A DNA stretch of 64,000 nucleotides, taken from positions 62,001-126,000 of the forward strand of contig NZ_MCZK01000102.1 in assembly GCF_002875945.1 (NCBI RefSeq). Reading direction: 5' to 3'. The position numbers and the translations under genes were made by a program. Under the pieces are notes generated by a model, which worked only from the letters and a program-made list of their open reading frames with translations, searched no databases and was not told the origin of the DNA. Below, piece by piece: positions 1 through 9,328 of the stretch; within the stretch, counting starts at the first letter, position 1, and every line of letters begins with the position of its first letter. This DNA is from Vibrio lentus. Lineage in GTDB: Bacteria > Pseudomonadota > Gammaproteobacteria > Enterobacterales > Vibrionaceae.

Positions 1-305
1 GTAGGTAAATCCAGTTCATTTGCTCGCTCTGCACTGAAATCGAGCATGGATTGCGTAGGTTGGAAATGAAAACAGAACACACGCGAAAGGAAACGTCCTT
101 TGTGAGGCATATTCTCAAAACTCAATGATGCCGATGCTTCACACAGCAACAACTCTGAATGTGTAAGTTCGGCTGCCGACTCTTTCCAAAACAGACGCTT
201 ACTGCCTGTGATTATCTGAATAATACTAGGGGATAGAATCCTCACATTGCGCAGCTTTTGTAATTGCTCGGCACGAAAGACTGTCACTTGATATTGATGA
301 TTCAT
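1..305 (-). CDS. AraC-like transcriptional regulator, N-terminal part (runs off window)
   Basis: The minus-strand reading frame is open from an ATG at 303-305 to the left edge, so only about the first 100 residues are visible. An AAGGGGATGAG-like ribosome site lies directly upstream. The visible part includes ILSPSIIQIITGSKRL and LLLCEASASLSFENMP, which resembles the N-terminal sensing part of some AraC-family regulators. The DNA-binding HTH domain would lie outside the window, so the family call rests on similarity of style only. It is divergent from nothing visible and sits downstream of the PEBP gene on the same strand. Confidence 0.45.
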   Translation of the reverse strand, partial: MNHQYQVTVFRAEQLQKLRNVRILSPSIIQIITGSKRLFWKESAAELTHSELLLCEASASLSFENMPHKGRFLSRVFCFHFQPTQSMLDFSAERANELDLP

Positions 306-378
306 CTCATCCCCTTATCTGTTTTGTTGTATTTCTTGTACTTATTGTTCGTCTGATACTGATTGCTTGATTAGCAAA

Positions 379-912
379 CTAACGAGTGTAAGTCGTTGTC
401 AGCTTCGCTTTGTCTAGCGCCATGCTATTCAAGGTGAAACCCACAACAGCAGACGGTGTATTTTCGTCTAGGTTAAGTTTGTCCGTTGGTAATGCCCAAA
501 CCGTGAATTGATAACGGTGCATGCCATCATTTTCTGGAGGACAAGCGCCACCGAAACCAACCGTGCCGTAATCGATGCGCCCTTCTTTACCACCAAACTT
601 AGAGATATCGACACCACGAGGCAGCTCATTTACCGTCGTAGGGATATCAAACGCCACCCAATGCCAGAAGCCGCTTTCAGTTGGCGCATCTGGATCGTAA
701 GCCGTAATCGCAAAGCTCTTGGTACCTGCTGGCGCGTCTTCCCACATCAACTGTGGTGACAAGTTATCGCCATCACAGCCCCAGCTTGAATATTCAAACG
801 TCTTCGCCATTGGGTGACCTTCTTGAATATCATTACTGGTTAATTCGAATGCCTGAGCCGAGCCCGCTGTTAAGATGCTAATTGCCAATACTGATTTAAT
901 GAGTGTTTTCAT
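379..912 (-). CDS. YbhB/YbcL-type PEBP (Raf kinase inhibitor-like) secreted protein
   Basis: A protein of 177 residues with a clear Sec signal peptide (hydrophobic core ending near AQAF at residues 19-22). The mature part has the phosphatidylethanolamine-binding protein fold signature: the NLSPQLMWEDAPAGTKSFAI segment, then DPDAPT and FWHWVAFDIP around residues 72-92, and the C-terminal GMHRYQFTVWALP strand. These match the bacterial PEBP family, which is usually 150-190 residues long and has a small ligand pocket formed by the DPDAP and GxxHRY motifs. The protein is likely periplasmic. Its physiological ligand is unknown in bacteria. The next gene on the strand (AraC-like) starts about 75 bp downstream and could be co-transcribed. 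Confidence 0.85.
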   Translation of the reverse strand: MKTLIKSVLAISILTAGSAQAFELTSNDIQEGHPMAKTFEYSSWGCDGDNLSPQLMWEDAPAGTKSFAITAYDPDAPTESGFWHWVAFDIPTTVNELPRGVDISKFGGKEGRIDYGTVGFGGACPPENDGMHRYQFTVWALPTDKLNLDENTPSAVVGFTLNSMALDKAKLTTTYTR

Positions 913-1056
913 GGTAGTTCCTCTGATTAGGTATGAGTTAAGTATATTTACTCATACAGGAACGCACCCAACATTATGTATCATATTAAATCTAAACAAG
1001 GCAAGTGGTGATACTTTTTGTATTTTATCGCAATTTAGTAAGGATTCTATAACTAA

Positions 1057-1090
1057 CAAGAAAAACCGGAAGTATTGAAACGTTCCGGTT
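1057..1090 (-). terminator. Rho-independent terminator of the amidohydrolase gene
   Basis: An 8-bp inverted repeat (AACCGGAA at 1064-1071, TTCCGGTT at 1083-1090) is followed, reading the minus strand, by a U-tract formed from the complement of 1059-1065. It lies 27 bp past the stop of the amidohydrolase gene. Confidence 0.7.
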
Positions 1091-1117
1091 GCTCCGTTAG
1101 TGCCATTTTTCCTTGGT

Positions 1118-2443
1118 TTAGTAAGACGAAATAACTTCACCTTCAATTTTCACTATCTCTCCATCTTTTATAATGGTTGATAGGTACGTTTTTGGTTGGG
1201 CCACGATTTGTATGTCCTCTAATGGGTTAGCCGAATACAGAAGTACATCAGCCATCGCACCTTCTTCAATCACACCTACTTTGCCATAAGGGTTGCGTTT
1301 ATCGGTCAGTTGCAGAATTTCACTGTTAGTGCCCGTTGCTTGAATCATTATTTCTGCTGGCGTGAACCACTTTTCTCGCAAAGCCAAGTCCTGCAGTTGT
1401 TGCTCTCGGTTATCTAAACCTTCCAACAAATCGGTTCCCTAACCCGTCTTAACATTGTATTTCTTAATATGGTCAAAGATATTGTCTAGATTTTCCCAAC
1501 CTTGCTTAGCTTTAAGGTAACGCGGGTCGTTTTTGTCTATCGTGTCGAGCAGTTGTTTAAACACCAACACTTGAATCGAAGTGTAAAGCCCTTCGTTGGC
1601 AATCATTGCGAATGTCTCTTCATCTGCCATTGCAGCATGTTCGATCGTTTTTACACCCGCTTTAATCGCTCTCTGAATGCCTTCTGAAGAATGTGCATGA
1701 ACCATTACATACGTGCCGTAATCAGAGGCAACTTTCACTGCAGCTTCTATTTCTTCCAATGTGTATTCGTTCACGTAAAGTGGATCGGTGCTAGAACTCA
1801 CACCGCCAGTTACTGCCATTTTGATTTGAGTCGCACCTTGGTAAAGATTGTTACGTGCAGCTGCCAATACTTCATCGGTGCCGTTAGCTAAAATACCAAT
1901 GCCCATCTGTTCGATTGGATCTACCGGACCGCCCCACTCTTTGGGTAAGAAGTTCGGGTTTCTGAAATCAACATGCCCTGAATATTGACCAATCAGTGCC
2001 TGTGATGGATAAATTCTTGGCCCCGGTATGAACTTATTGTCGATGGCCATTTTCAATCCAGCCGAATTCCCTGCCGCATCTCGAATCGTCGTGACACCAC
2101 GCAATAACATGTCTCCAAGTTCGTCTACCGCAATCGCATCAACGTATTGGTTTGGTGCTCGTAAAAGTTGGCCTAAAGGGAGTCCGAGCGTTGAGTGCCA
2201 ATGGTTATCAATAAGACCGGGAGTCAGGGTTTTCCCTTCGCCATTAATAATCGTCATGTTTGGCAATGCTACTAAGTCCTCGCCAATTTGTTTGATGATA
2301 TTGTCTTCAATAATGACATCCATGTTCTTCTGTAGTTGCTTTGATGTGCCGTCAAAGATGTCTACATCCTGAATAATAATGTCCGAAGCGAAGCTAGGAG
2401 TTTGGACTGCAAGTAAGATGGCGCATGCCAGTAATTTTTTCAT
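1118..2443 (-). pseudogene. Secreted metal-dependent amidohydrolase, interrupted by an in-frame amber codon
   Basis: Two open stretches, 2443-1439 and 1438-1118, are in the same frame and together encode one amidohydrolase-superfamily protein of about 440 residues with a signal peptide (MKKLLACAILLAVQTPSFAS). The metal-site motifs are in order: an HWHST pair near residue 80, the IKMAVTGG lysine region, VMVHAHS, TIEHAA, and then GTD with the last catalytic Asp. A TAG at 1439-1441 falls between KTG and GTD, so the main product stops one residue before the GTD motif and lacks the essential Asp and the last roughly 106 residues. There is no frameshift. The reading frame after the stop is uncorrupted, which suggests a young nonsense mutation, a suppressed stop, or a base-call error. 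The likely role was peptide-like or cyclic amide hydrolysis in the periplasm. Confidence 0.8.
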
Positions 2444-2885
2444 GGGTAACCTTTGCGTTAATTAAAATGAGTCATCGCTCCCCTCTAATATTTTCCAACA
2501 TATGTAGTGGGTGCGTTTTGATGACGTCACTTTAACGACCGGTAAGATCACTAACATCACAACCAAATAAAAACGGCATTAAACTTAAATAAAACACTAA
2601 CATTCAATTATTTAACGTTAATTTTTAAATGCAATTTCGGTGTGTTTTATTTGTTTTTTATACAGGTTTGATATCGTGACTTCTTTGTATATCCTTACGA
2701 TGGATATTAGGTCGAAGCTAATGCCAAGCTTGATGGATCCGTATTCAGAACTGACCATGTTCACGATGATTGATTGGCATGCTAATCACAGTTTTAAACA
2801 AAAGTGCACTTGTTGACATTCAGGTTACAAAACTTGACCAAAACACTTTAGACTCACCCAACTAACTTTTAACGAGAATGACTGG
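2444..2885. other. Intergenic region between the amidohydrolase and vxrA
   Basis: This is 442 bp of AT-rich DNA with no supported gene, lying between divergent transcription units. It should hold both promoters. A near-palindrome of 16 bp (GATTGGCATGCTAATC, one mismatched pair) lies at 2772-2787, and a TTGACA hexamer lies at 2813-2818 but has no convincing -10 partner at normal spacing. Nothing else stands out. Confidence 0.5.
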
Positions 2886-4295
2886 ATGCGCAGGCTGACA
2901 TTAGCCCTTTGTTTGACCCTTTGGCTTCCTACGCTAGCCAATGCCCAAAGTTTGCAAGACAAGTGGCAAACCCTGTATCAACTTAGTTGGCAATCGTCTC
3001 CTATCTCAGTTTCTCAGCAAGAGTTAACCCAATACCCGAAAGCGCTTCTTCAAGAAAGCAGTCGTTACCCGGACTTCAACAAGTTCAGTTGGGACGACAT
3101 CGCAGAGTTAGCTTCGATACAAGATCACTGCCAAGCAATTGAAAGCACCAACCCTTCTTTGAATGATGCCATCGAATTCGAACTGGCTTTGTGTCAGGAA
3201 CAACCGTTGGATTCAATCTGGTTTGCGGCGCACTCCAAACGACACCCTGCTGGTGGCAGTTTTGCTGATCGTTATGTTGCTCATTACCCAGAGAACAGTG
3301 AACAAATCCATTCGTTTTTGAGTATCAGCAATCCTCTGCACCCGTTGTTTACCAAGCTCGAAAGCTTAACCGCAGACGGGAAAGAAGCTCTACTCAATGG
3401 ATACCGTGCTTGGCAACAAGGTGATGTGCTTTGGTTGAGTGGCGAACAAGGTTGGAAAGCGATCCCGTCGGAAGTTTGGCAGCCTATCGCAGAGCAACAA
3501 GAAGTGACGTTGTCGGGAGAGAATTGCACTTTTCGTTACAGCAACCTGTGTCTGAGTGAATCGAGTAACGACAGGCTTGTCATGAAGCTTGTGACTCTTT
3601 CATTACTTTTAACGCTATTTTCCGTGCTAAGTAGAGCCTTATATCTGCGAAGAAAAGAGCGTAAAGAGAAACAGTTTGTGTTGCAGCTTCTCACACATGA
3701 ACTCCGCACACCGATCACTAGCCTTGGCTTAACCGTCGAAATGTTTAGAAATCGCTACGATGAATTTCCCGATGATACCCAAGGGGCAGTTTGGCGCTTA
3801 ATCTCAGACTATCAAAGGCTCTCTCAGCTTACTCAAAACAGTAAAGTGTATCTAAGTGCCGATCAGTCCGAGCCTTTATTGAAGCAAAACGCATCATTAG
3901 AAGAGTGGCTCGACCATGTTTGCGAAAAGCACAATATTGCTTATCAATGTGAAGCAAGAGATGTTGAACTGAACCTGCCTTATTACTGGCTAACCATCTG
4001 TTTAGATAACTTGATCAAGAATGCCAAGCAGCACGGGCAAGGTAAGGTTTTAGTCAAGGTCACCCTTGCCGATAAGCTGAGTATAGAGGTACAAGATGAG
4101 GGTCACTTCCCCTCTTTGATACAACGACTTATTTCAAGAACGACACCGTGCGCCAATCACAAACAAGATAATATGGGCATTGGCCTAACTATTGTCGAGC
4201 ACTTGATGAAACAAGCGAATGGCCGTCTCATCATTCTCCGTAATCCAACTCGATGTATTTTGGAAATCGCTTATGAACACCCTACTGCTGATTGA
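2886..4295 (+). CDS. vxrA: VxrA/WigK-type sensor histidine kinase
   Basis: A membrane histidine kinase of 469 residues. It has a signal peptide (cleavage near ANAQS), a periplasmic sensor of about 210 residues with several cysteines (like the DUF3404 domain of Vibrio VxrA), and one transmembrane helix at about 232-250. The cytoplasmic part has the phospho-acceptor box THELRTPITSL (His271), the N-box LDNLIKNAKQHG, and a G-box ending in MGIGLTIVEHL. The DxGxG-type box is degenerate (QDEGHFP). Its 3' end overlaps vxrB by 23 bp, indicating translational coupling. In Vibrio cholerae, VxrAB (WigKR) responds to cell-wall stress and controls cell-wall synthesis, type VI secretion and biofilm. Orthology here is inferred from gene order and domain layout. 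Confidence 0.78.
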   Translation: MRRLTLALCLTLWLPTLANAQSLQDKWQTLYQLSWQSSPISVSQQELTQYPKALLQESSRYPDFNKFSWDDIAELASIQDHCQAIESTNPSLNDAIEFELALCQEQPLDSIWFAAHSKRHPAGGSFADRYVAHYPENSEQIHSFLSISNPLHPLFTKLESLTADGKEALLNGYRAWQQGDVLWLSGEQGWKAIPSEVWQPIAEQQEVTLSGENCTFRYSNLCLSESSNDRLVMKLVTLSLLLTLFSVLSRALYLRRKERKEKQFVLQLLTHELRTPITSLGLTVEMFRNRYDEFPDDTQGAVWRLISDYQRLSQLTQNSKVYLSADQSEPLLKQNASLEEWLDHVCEKHNIAYQCEARDVELNLPYYWLTICLDNLIKNAKQHGQGKVLVKVTLADKLSIEVQDEGHFPSLIQRLISRTTPCANHKQDNMGIGLTIVEHLMKQANGRLIILRNPTRCILEIAYEHPTAD

Positions 4296-4923
4296 AGACG
4301 ACCAACTACTTGGACTAGGGCTTGTCAGTTTCTTTGAGTCCAATGGGTATCAATGCCTTTGGGTGCAAGATGCTCAGAGTGTCAGTAAGCTTTGGTTACG
4401 TGCCGATCTCGTGGTGCTTGATCGACAACTTGAAGACGGCGACAGCTTACGACACTTGCCTAATTGGTTACTGCTCAAAGCCCTGCCAGTGATCGTGTTA
4501 ACGGCTAAAGTGGAAGTTCAGCAACGCGTAGAAGGTTTAATGGCTGGCGCCAAAGATTACGTAACTAAGCCTTTCTCGAACGAGGAATTGCTGGCACGAG
4601 TGATCACTCAACTTCGCCCGTTAGGTGTTAGCCACTTGCATTACGCCAACATCCAAATCAACTTATCCGAAAGAATCGCTTATTTGGATGACAGCCCAAT
4701 TGCGCTCAAGCCTAAAGAGTTTCAGCTATTGGTTCTGTTTGTTCAAAACCAAGGGCGCGTGTTCCACCGAGATGAGTTATTGAATAAAATCTGGGGTTAT
4801 CAAGCCTTTCCAAGTACAAGAACCGTTGATAACCACATACTGCGTTTACGTCAAAAGCTACCAACGCTGAATCTAGAAACGCATCGTGGAGTTGGTTATC
4901 GTTTGGCTGGGGAATCACAATGA
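4273..4923 (+). CDS. vxrB: VxrB/WigR-type OmpR-family response regulator
   Basis: A regulator of about 216 residues. The start is placed at the ATG at 4273 (MNTLLLIEDDQ) because the receiver begins there and an upstream in-frame ATG at 4219 would add unrelated residues. The receiver has the acidic pair in IEDD, the phospho-acceptor in LVVLDRQ (Asp50), Thr in VLTAK and Lys in VTKPF. The C-terminal winged helix is OmpR/PhoB-like (LKPKEFQLLVLF, and RTVDNHILRLRQKL as recognition helix). It overlaps vxrA by 23 bp and vxrC by 4 bp (ATGA), so the three genes form one operon. Cognate regulator of the kinase upstream. Confidence 0.8.
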   Translation: MNTLLLIEDDQLLGLGLVSFFESNGYQCLWVQDAQSVSKLWLRADLVVLDRQLEDGDSLRHLPNWLLLKALPVIVLTAKVEVQQRVEGLMAGAKDYVTKPFSNEELLARVITQLRPLGVSHLHYANIQINLSERIAYLDDSPIALKPKEFQLLVLFVQNQGRVFHRDELLNKIWGYQAFPSTRTVDNHILRLRQKLPTLNLETHRGVGYRLAGESQ

Positions 4924-5744
4924 AAGTAAGTTCATTAACAGCACTGCTCTGCACATTGCCCTTTGCATGTCATGCAGCTTGGTTTACCAATACGCCATTG
5001 CAACACACCTATCAATCACTGCTCGATGATCAACCGCAAGTGGCATGGCAAGAACTGGAAATCGCGCTTGATCAGGCGGAGCTAGATAGTCAACTTTGGT
5101 TACCCGTGAAACAAGAAATCCTGAGTCGAACTCAATGCGGAAGCACTCTTGAACAAAGTGCTACGCCCAACAACCACATCCAAGTCAGCTTTATCAAACG
5201 CCACGGTCTTTCGTCACAAGGCTATCAGATCAAAGTGTCTGCGGAGCAACTCAGTGAAGCGTCAGAAGATCAAACGCAACGCATTTCTCTGGTTTCGCCT
5301 AATGGGAAAGTGGTTATCGACGGACAGCTCAATGTCGATGTCGATGTCGAATATCAAGAGATCGAAACCAGCGAGATGTTCCTCAAGCCTGAATCGGGTG
5401 TTTATCGGTTAATGATAGGGTCGAACAACTACCCTATTGTTGTCGCTTTGGACGATAACAAGCGGTGGCTAGCACTCGAAAGTAAACTTAACGACCCGCA
5501 TATTGTGGTAACACCACCAGAGATAATCGACAACTGCCCAGACACCAATGTCAGTTGGCAGTGGTTTGATGAAAACTACGATATGCTAGGTTTCAAGGTG
5601 CCAATCAAAACAACGCAAGCATCTGTTCCTACAGAAAGCCCGGCCGGAGCTAAAGCTAAACACTTAAGTGCATCGGTTGAAATGTTTGAATACCAAGGCG
5701 CAATTGAAGTCCAATATGTACAGCGTGTCGCGGTGCCTTTCTAA
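4920..5744 (+). CDS. vxrC: VxrC-like periplasmic protein (DUF2861 type)
   Basis: A protein of 274 residues with a signal peptide (cleaved near ACHAAW). No enzyme motif is visible. It is rich in Gln, Glu and Asp, and has two mature cysteines (in RTQCGS and NCPDT) that could form a disulphide. The first part is helical (TYQSLLDDQPQVAWQELEIA) and the middle is beta-rich. It begins with ATGA overlap to vxrB, so it is an operon member and most likely the accessory protein VxrC of the V. cholerae vxr operon. A role as modulator of the kinase's periplasmic sensor is inference. I did not see vxrD or vxrE genes after it. Confidence 0.65.
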   Translation: MKVSSLTALLCTLPFACHAAWFTNTPLQHTYQSLLDDQPQVAWQELEIALDQAELDSQLWLPVKQEILSRTQCGSTLEQSATPNNHIQVSFIKRHGLSSQGYQIKVSAEQLSEASEDQTQRISLVSPNGKVVIDGQLNVDVDVEYQEIETSEMFLKPESGVYRLMIGSNNYPIVVALDDNKRWLALESKLNDPHIVVTPPEIIDNCPDTNVSWQWFDENYDMLGFKVPIKTTQASVPTESPAGAKAKHLSASVEMFEYQGAIEVQYVQRVAVPF

Positions 5745-5770
5745 ATTAATCTCGCATAAGAAAGCATTAA

Positions 5771-5829
5771 ACACCCAAGGGAAAGAATAGAGACATATAG
5801 GTGACAAAGCACTAACACGACTTGGGTGT
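5771..5829. repeat. Inverted repeat in the leader of the glycoside hydrolase gene
   Basis: Nine-base arms ACACCCAAG (5771-5779) and CTTGGGTGT (5821-5829) are separated by 41 bp in the 118-bp gap before the 5863 gene. There is no T-tract after the right arm, so it is not a terminator. It may be an operator pair or chance. Confidence 0.3.
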
Positions 5830-5862
5830 AATAACCGTACTTACCCTTTACGGAATCTAGAT

Positions 5863-8175
5863 ATGCTCAATGTTCGTCATCAACTTAATTTTACGTCTTT
5901 CGCCATCGCGGCTCTCTTCAGTACTTGTGCGTTCTCAGCAAACGCACAAGATAATCAAGTCACCCTTATCCGCAATAGCCATACCAACAACAGTAACGAC
6001 AACAACATAGTGTCGATTTCAACAAAAACACTAGCGATAGATTGGAATGACTTAAGCGTTAATAGCGCTGCTTTGACCGTTGATCGCCAGCCTCAAAAGG
6101 TTACTCACCTAGTCACAGATTCAAAAACTAAGGCTTCTTGGACGCTAGTGCCTAGCGGAATCCATGTAGAAGCTGGACTTAAGCAAGGTGATCTTCTTGT
6201 CCAATTCACCTTACCTACAAACACAGAAGTAAAACGAAATCACCCCATCGAACTCGCTTGGTTTGACCTTGCAGAGAAACAAACTCAAACCCTATTCCTG
6301 CCTTTTAGCGAAGGCATGCGTGTTCCTACCAACAACAAGCAATGGGCCAATTACCTAGTCGACAATCATTCCGAAAGTAACACCACTCAAGACTTGAAAA
6401 TGCCGTTTTGGACTGTACAACAGAATGATCAATTCATCAGTTATCAGATGATTAACCCAACCAACAACCAATTGCTTTTTTCTGATGCCTCCTCGGATAA
6501 AAAGACCAAGATTGATATGCGCGCTTCACACCAATTTACAGAGCTGAATCAATCACAGCCTTTTACGGTTCGTATAACAATTGGAGACTCTTGGTTAGAC
6601 GGCGCCAAACAATACCGCGATTGGCGCATCGATCATGGTCTCTCTGAGTCACTAGTGGAAAAGCAAAAGCGTAATTCAGATGTGAGTAAGCTGATTGGTG
6701 CGAGTCACGTTTATCTGTTTGGTAAAGACGCGTTAAGTATTCAAGATGTGAGCGACTGGTGGGGATTAAAAGCTTGGTACCTAGAAGACTCTAAACTAAA
6801 CATTTCAAGTGAAGCGAAGCGAGAGCTGTCAACTCTATCCAAGGGTAAAGATTGGTTTAGCCAATATCACAAACAGCTGTTGTTGGACTCTATCAGCCAG
6901 TCATTACAAGGCTTGTACCCTGTTGCAACGCCAACACTTGCTGATAACACCATTAAAGCTCAACACACTGCAGCTCAACATAAAAAGAACTGGTTGATTA
7001 AACACGCCTCTTCTTATCTCAATGCACCTGATACTTGGGGGCAAGCCTTATCATTGGGTATGGTCAGTAATCTGAACAAAGCAGGATTAAACAAACTTTG
7101 GTTAGGCTTCGATAACTGGATGCCAACATTCTATCAACCCAATGCCGTCGAACTGGCTAAACAATCCGGTTATCTGGTTGGCACCTACGATTCCTACAAC
7201 ACAGCAATACCCGCCAGTTTGAACGACAACTGGTTAACAGCTCAACTGCCGAAACCCATTCGCGAGACTTGCGCGATTGAGTTGGCAGATGGCAGTTTGA
7301 AAAAAGGATTCCGAGGAAACGGTTATTATCTAAATCCGAATTGCCATTTCGAATACGTGAAACAGCGAGCCCTCGACATCATGCGCTTTGGTCACTTCAA
7401 TAGCCTGTTCTTAGATGTCGATGCCACCGCCATGGCGCGTGAGGATTATCGAGACAATACCAGTGAGTCGGACATGCTTTCTGCTTTCAATAACCGCATG
7501 CAGTGGTTAAGCGAGCAACCAGATTTAGTTCTGGGTTCTGAAGATGGTAATAGCCTGACCACCAAAGGCATCGCGTTTGCACACGGCTTAGAAACGGTCG
7601 GCTTTGGTTGGACTGACAAAGACATGAAAGAAAACCGCAAGTCGCCTTATTACTTGGGCCGTTGGTATCCGGATCATAAACCTGACTTCTTCTTTAAGTC
7701 AGCTAAGGTCAAAGAACCCTACAAGTCATTGCTGTTCTCACCTCAATACCGAATTCCGCTATACCAAGCCGTATTCCATGACGAAGTGATTAACACCCAC
7801 CATTGGCATTCAGACAGCTTAAAATTCACCAATGTGAAAGCTAATCGTGATTTAACAACCATGCTTTACAACACGCCAGCGATGGTTCATTTAACGAGAG
7901 ATGAAGCGTTATCGAGCTCAAGCCCAAGGCTTAAGGCATTGAAACACTATCAAGATGGATTTGAGCCAATACATGAGCAGTTATGGGACAAGGCGCTAGT
8001 TGATTTCATATGGTTGGATAATAGCGGCAAAGTTCAACAAACCGTGTTCGATGACGGTAGCAAGATAATCGCAAACTTCTCTGACCAAGCGTTTCACAAA
8101 AATGGTATCGATGTTGCGGCAACGTCTATCAAAGCCGTATTAAGTAATGGACAAGTCGTAGAGTGGCAACCATAG
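5863..8175 (+). CDS. Large secreted glycoside hydrolase-like protein (GH101/GH129-related)
   Basis: A protein of 770 residues with a signal peptide (cleaved after SANAQ). The first 250 residues are beta-rich, as in the N-terminal sandwich of GH101-like enzymes. The middle looks like a TIM barrel: KLWLGFDNWMPT, GYLVGTYDSYNT, FNSLFLDVDATAM and LVLGSEDGNS (about residues 410-565). The acidic residues in FLDVDA and GSEDG are candidate catalytic carboxylates. A C-terminal beta domain (VDFIWLDNSGKVQQTVFDDG) follows. This arrangement fits the GHL/Glyco_hydro_129 group, whose known members release alpha-linked N-acetylgalactosamine. The substrate here is not known. It lies 118 bp after vxrC with its own leader, so it may or may not belong to that operon. 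Confidence 0.55.
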   Translation: MLNVRHQLNFTSFAIAALFSTCAFSANAQDNQVTLIRNSHTNNSNDNNIVSISTKTLAIDWNDLSVNSAALTVDRQPQKVTHLVTDSKTKASWTLVPSGIHVEAGLKQGDLLVQFTLPTNTEVKRNHPIELAWFDLAEKQTQTLFLPFSEGMRVPTNNKQWANYLVDNHSESNTTQDLKMPFWTVQQNDQFISYQMINPTNNQLLFSDASSDKKTKIDMRASHQFTELNQSQPFTVRITIGDSWLDGAKQYRDWRIDHGLSESLVEKQKRNSDVSKLIGASHVYLFGKDALSIQDVSDWWGLKAWYLEDSKLNISSEAKRELSTLSKGKDWFSQYHKQLLLDSISQSLQGLYPVATPTLADNTIKAQHTAAQHKKNWLIKHASSYLNAPDTWGQALSLGMVSNLNKAGLNKLWLGFDNWMPTFYQPNAVELAKQSGYLVGTYDSYNTAIPASLNDNWLTAQLPKPIRETCAIELADGSLKKGFRGNGYYLNPNCHFEYVKQRALDIMRFGHFNSLFLDVDATAMAREDYRDNTSESDMLSAFNNRMQWLSEQPDLVLGSEDGNSLTTKGIAFAHGLETVGFGWTDKDMKENRKSPYYLGRWYPDHKPDFFFKSAKVKEPYKSLLFSPQYRIPLYQAVFHDEVINTHHWHSDSLKFTNVKANRDLTTMLYNTPAMVHLTRDEALSSSSPRLKALKHYQDGFEPIHEQLWDKALVDFIWLDNSGKVQQTVFDDGSKIIANFSDQAFHKNGIDVAATSIKAVLSNGQVVEWQP

Positions 8176-8221
8176 CTCAATTGATCGCACTCTTACTCTT
8201 TCATTAGTGAGTTCGTTAGCT

Positions 8222-8270
8222 TTCAGTTCTTTAGTGTTCTATTTCCATACTAAAGAACTGAATTCTTTTG
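8222..8270 (+). terminator. Strong terminator after the glycoside hydrolase
   Basis: A perfect 14-bp stem (TTCAGTTCTTTAGT at 8222-8235 and its complement at 8249-8262) with a 13-nt loop is followed by TTCTTTTG. It sits between two convergent genes and could work in both directions. Confidence 0.75.
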
Positions 8271-8298
8271 TCGCGATTTAAGAGTGATTAGACAAAAG

Positions 8299-9201
8299 CT
8301 ATTCATGGTGGCGGCTTTGAAATGCCGTTAGCAAATAATCGATGAAGACCTTTTTACGTTTAGGCATGAGCTGCCTGTCGGCATACACCAAACTCACCGA
8401 GACTTGTGGCATGTCGTATTCAGGCAGTAAGTGCACCAATCGGCCAGTTCTGAAATGATCTCTACAGATGAATTCAGGCAATACAGCAAGTCCTAGCCCG
8501 TCAACACACGCGGTAAGGCATGCCGTAATGGTATTCACCTTGAGCTGGCTTGGAAGCTCTATCAGCTCGGATTCACCGTCATCAAGCTGTAACTTCCATT
8601 TAGGCAAACGCGCCGCTTTATTCGAGACCTCAATCATTCGAAATGGTGATTTGAGGTCCTTCGGTGTTTTGATTTCACCAAATTGTTCTAAATACTCAGG
8701 GCTTGCGACCAATACACGCTCAGAAGTCGTTAAGTAACGAGAGACCAAACTAGAATCTACCAACTCACCAATCTGCGCGTAAAGATCGATGCCTTCACCA
8801 ATAATGTCGACTTCACGGTTAGTCAGCTCCAAATTCATCGTGACATTCGGATGTTCAAGAAGAAAGCTGTGAATATACTTCGCCAGTACTTGGTGCCCCA
8901 ACTCAACAGGAAGCACAACGTTTAGAGGGCCACGAATCAGATCTTGGTTAGCTGAAACTTCTAATTCTGCTTGGTTCATGATCTCGTGCATTTGCATGCT
9001 CGATTGATAGAAGCGCTCACCTTCCGGTGTTAATACCAAACTTCGTGTCGAACGAGTGATCAACCTCACACCTAGATGCTGTTCTAGCTCAGCAAGTTTT
9101 CGGCTTACTGTCGACTTGGTCATGTTCAGCGCCTCAGCGGCATGTGTGAAACTCCCACAATCAACGACTTGTGTAAAAACAGTGACCGCATTTAAGTCCA
9201 T
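8299..9201 (-). CDS. LysR-family transcriptional regulator
   Basis: A regulator of 300 residues with the normal LysR length and layout. The N-terminal winged HTH (DLNAVTVFTQVVDCGSFTHA, then TKSTVSRKLAELEQHLGVRL) is followed by the RSTRSLVLTPEGERFY hinge and a two-lobed effector domain from about residue 90. It is transcribed away from the EmrAB-like pair that starts 127 bp upstream, which is the usual arrangement for a regulator controlling its divergent neighbours. The inducer is unknown. The sequence resembles the broad DhmR/AaeR-like subgroup often linked to efflux of aromatic compounds, which is only a weak hint. Confidence 0.9.
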   Translation of the reverse strand: MDLNAVTVFTQVVDCGSFTHAAEALNMTKSTVSRKLAELEQHLGVRLITRSTRSLVLTPEGERFYQSSMQMHEIMNQAELEVSANQDLIRGPLNVVLPVELGHQVLAKYIHSFLLEHPNVTMNLELTNREVDIIGEGIDLYAQIGELVDSSLVSRYLTTSERVLVASPEYLEQFGEIKTPKDLKSPFRMIEVSNKAARLPKWKLQLDDGESELIELPSQLKVNTITACLTACVDGLGLAVLPEFICRDHFRTGRLVHLLPEYDMPQVSVSLVYADRQLMPKRKKVFIDYLLTAFQSRHHE

Positions 9202-9215
9202 CCGACCTCTCCAAA

Positions 9216-9232
9216 ATCATAATTAGTAAGAT
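9216..9232. promoter_or_regulatory. Possible LysR-type operator in the divergent promoter region
   Basis: An imperfect 17-bp dyad (starts ATCATAA, ends TAAGAT) sits in the 127-bp region between the LysR gene and the efflux genes, where such a regulator usually binds. The match is loose. Confidence 0.25.
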
Positions 9233-9328
9233 TTTTGCAACAGTGTTTCTCTTTTTTCCTATCTTATCAATCAATGAGATTCATTTACAATTCGTTACAT
9301 CTAAATAAAATCAAAATGAGAAAAAGAA

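Noticed and set aside
1439..1441. Recoding of the amber stop as pyrrolysine or another amino acid
   Set aside because: Vibrio is not known to have pyrrolysine machinery, and a simple nonsense change explains the data.
2813..2841. Sigma-70 promoter for vxrA at the TTGACA hexamer
   Set aside because: No acceptable -10 hexamer is found 16-18 bp downstream.
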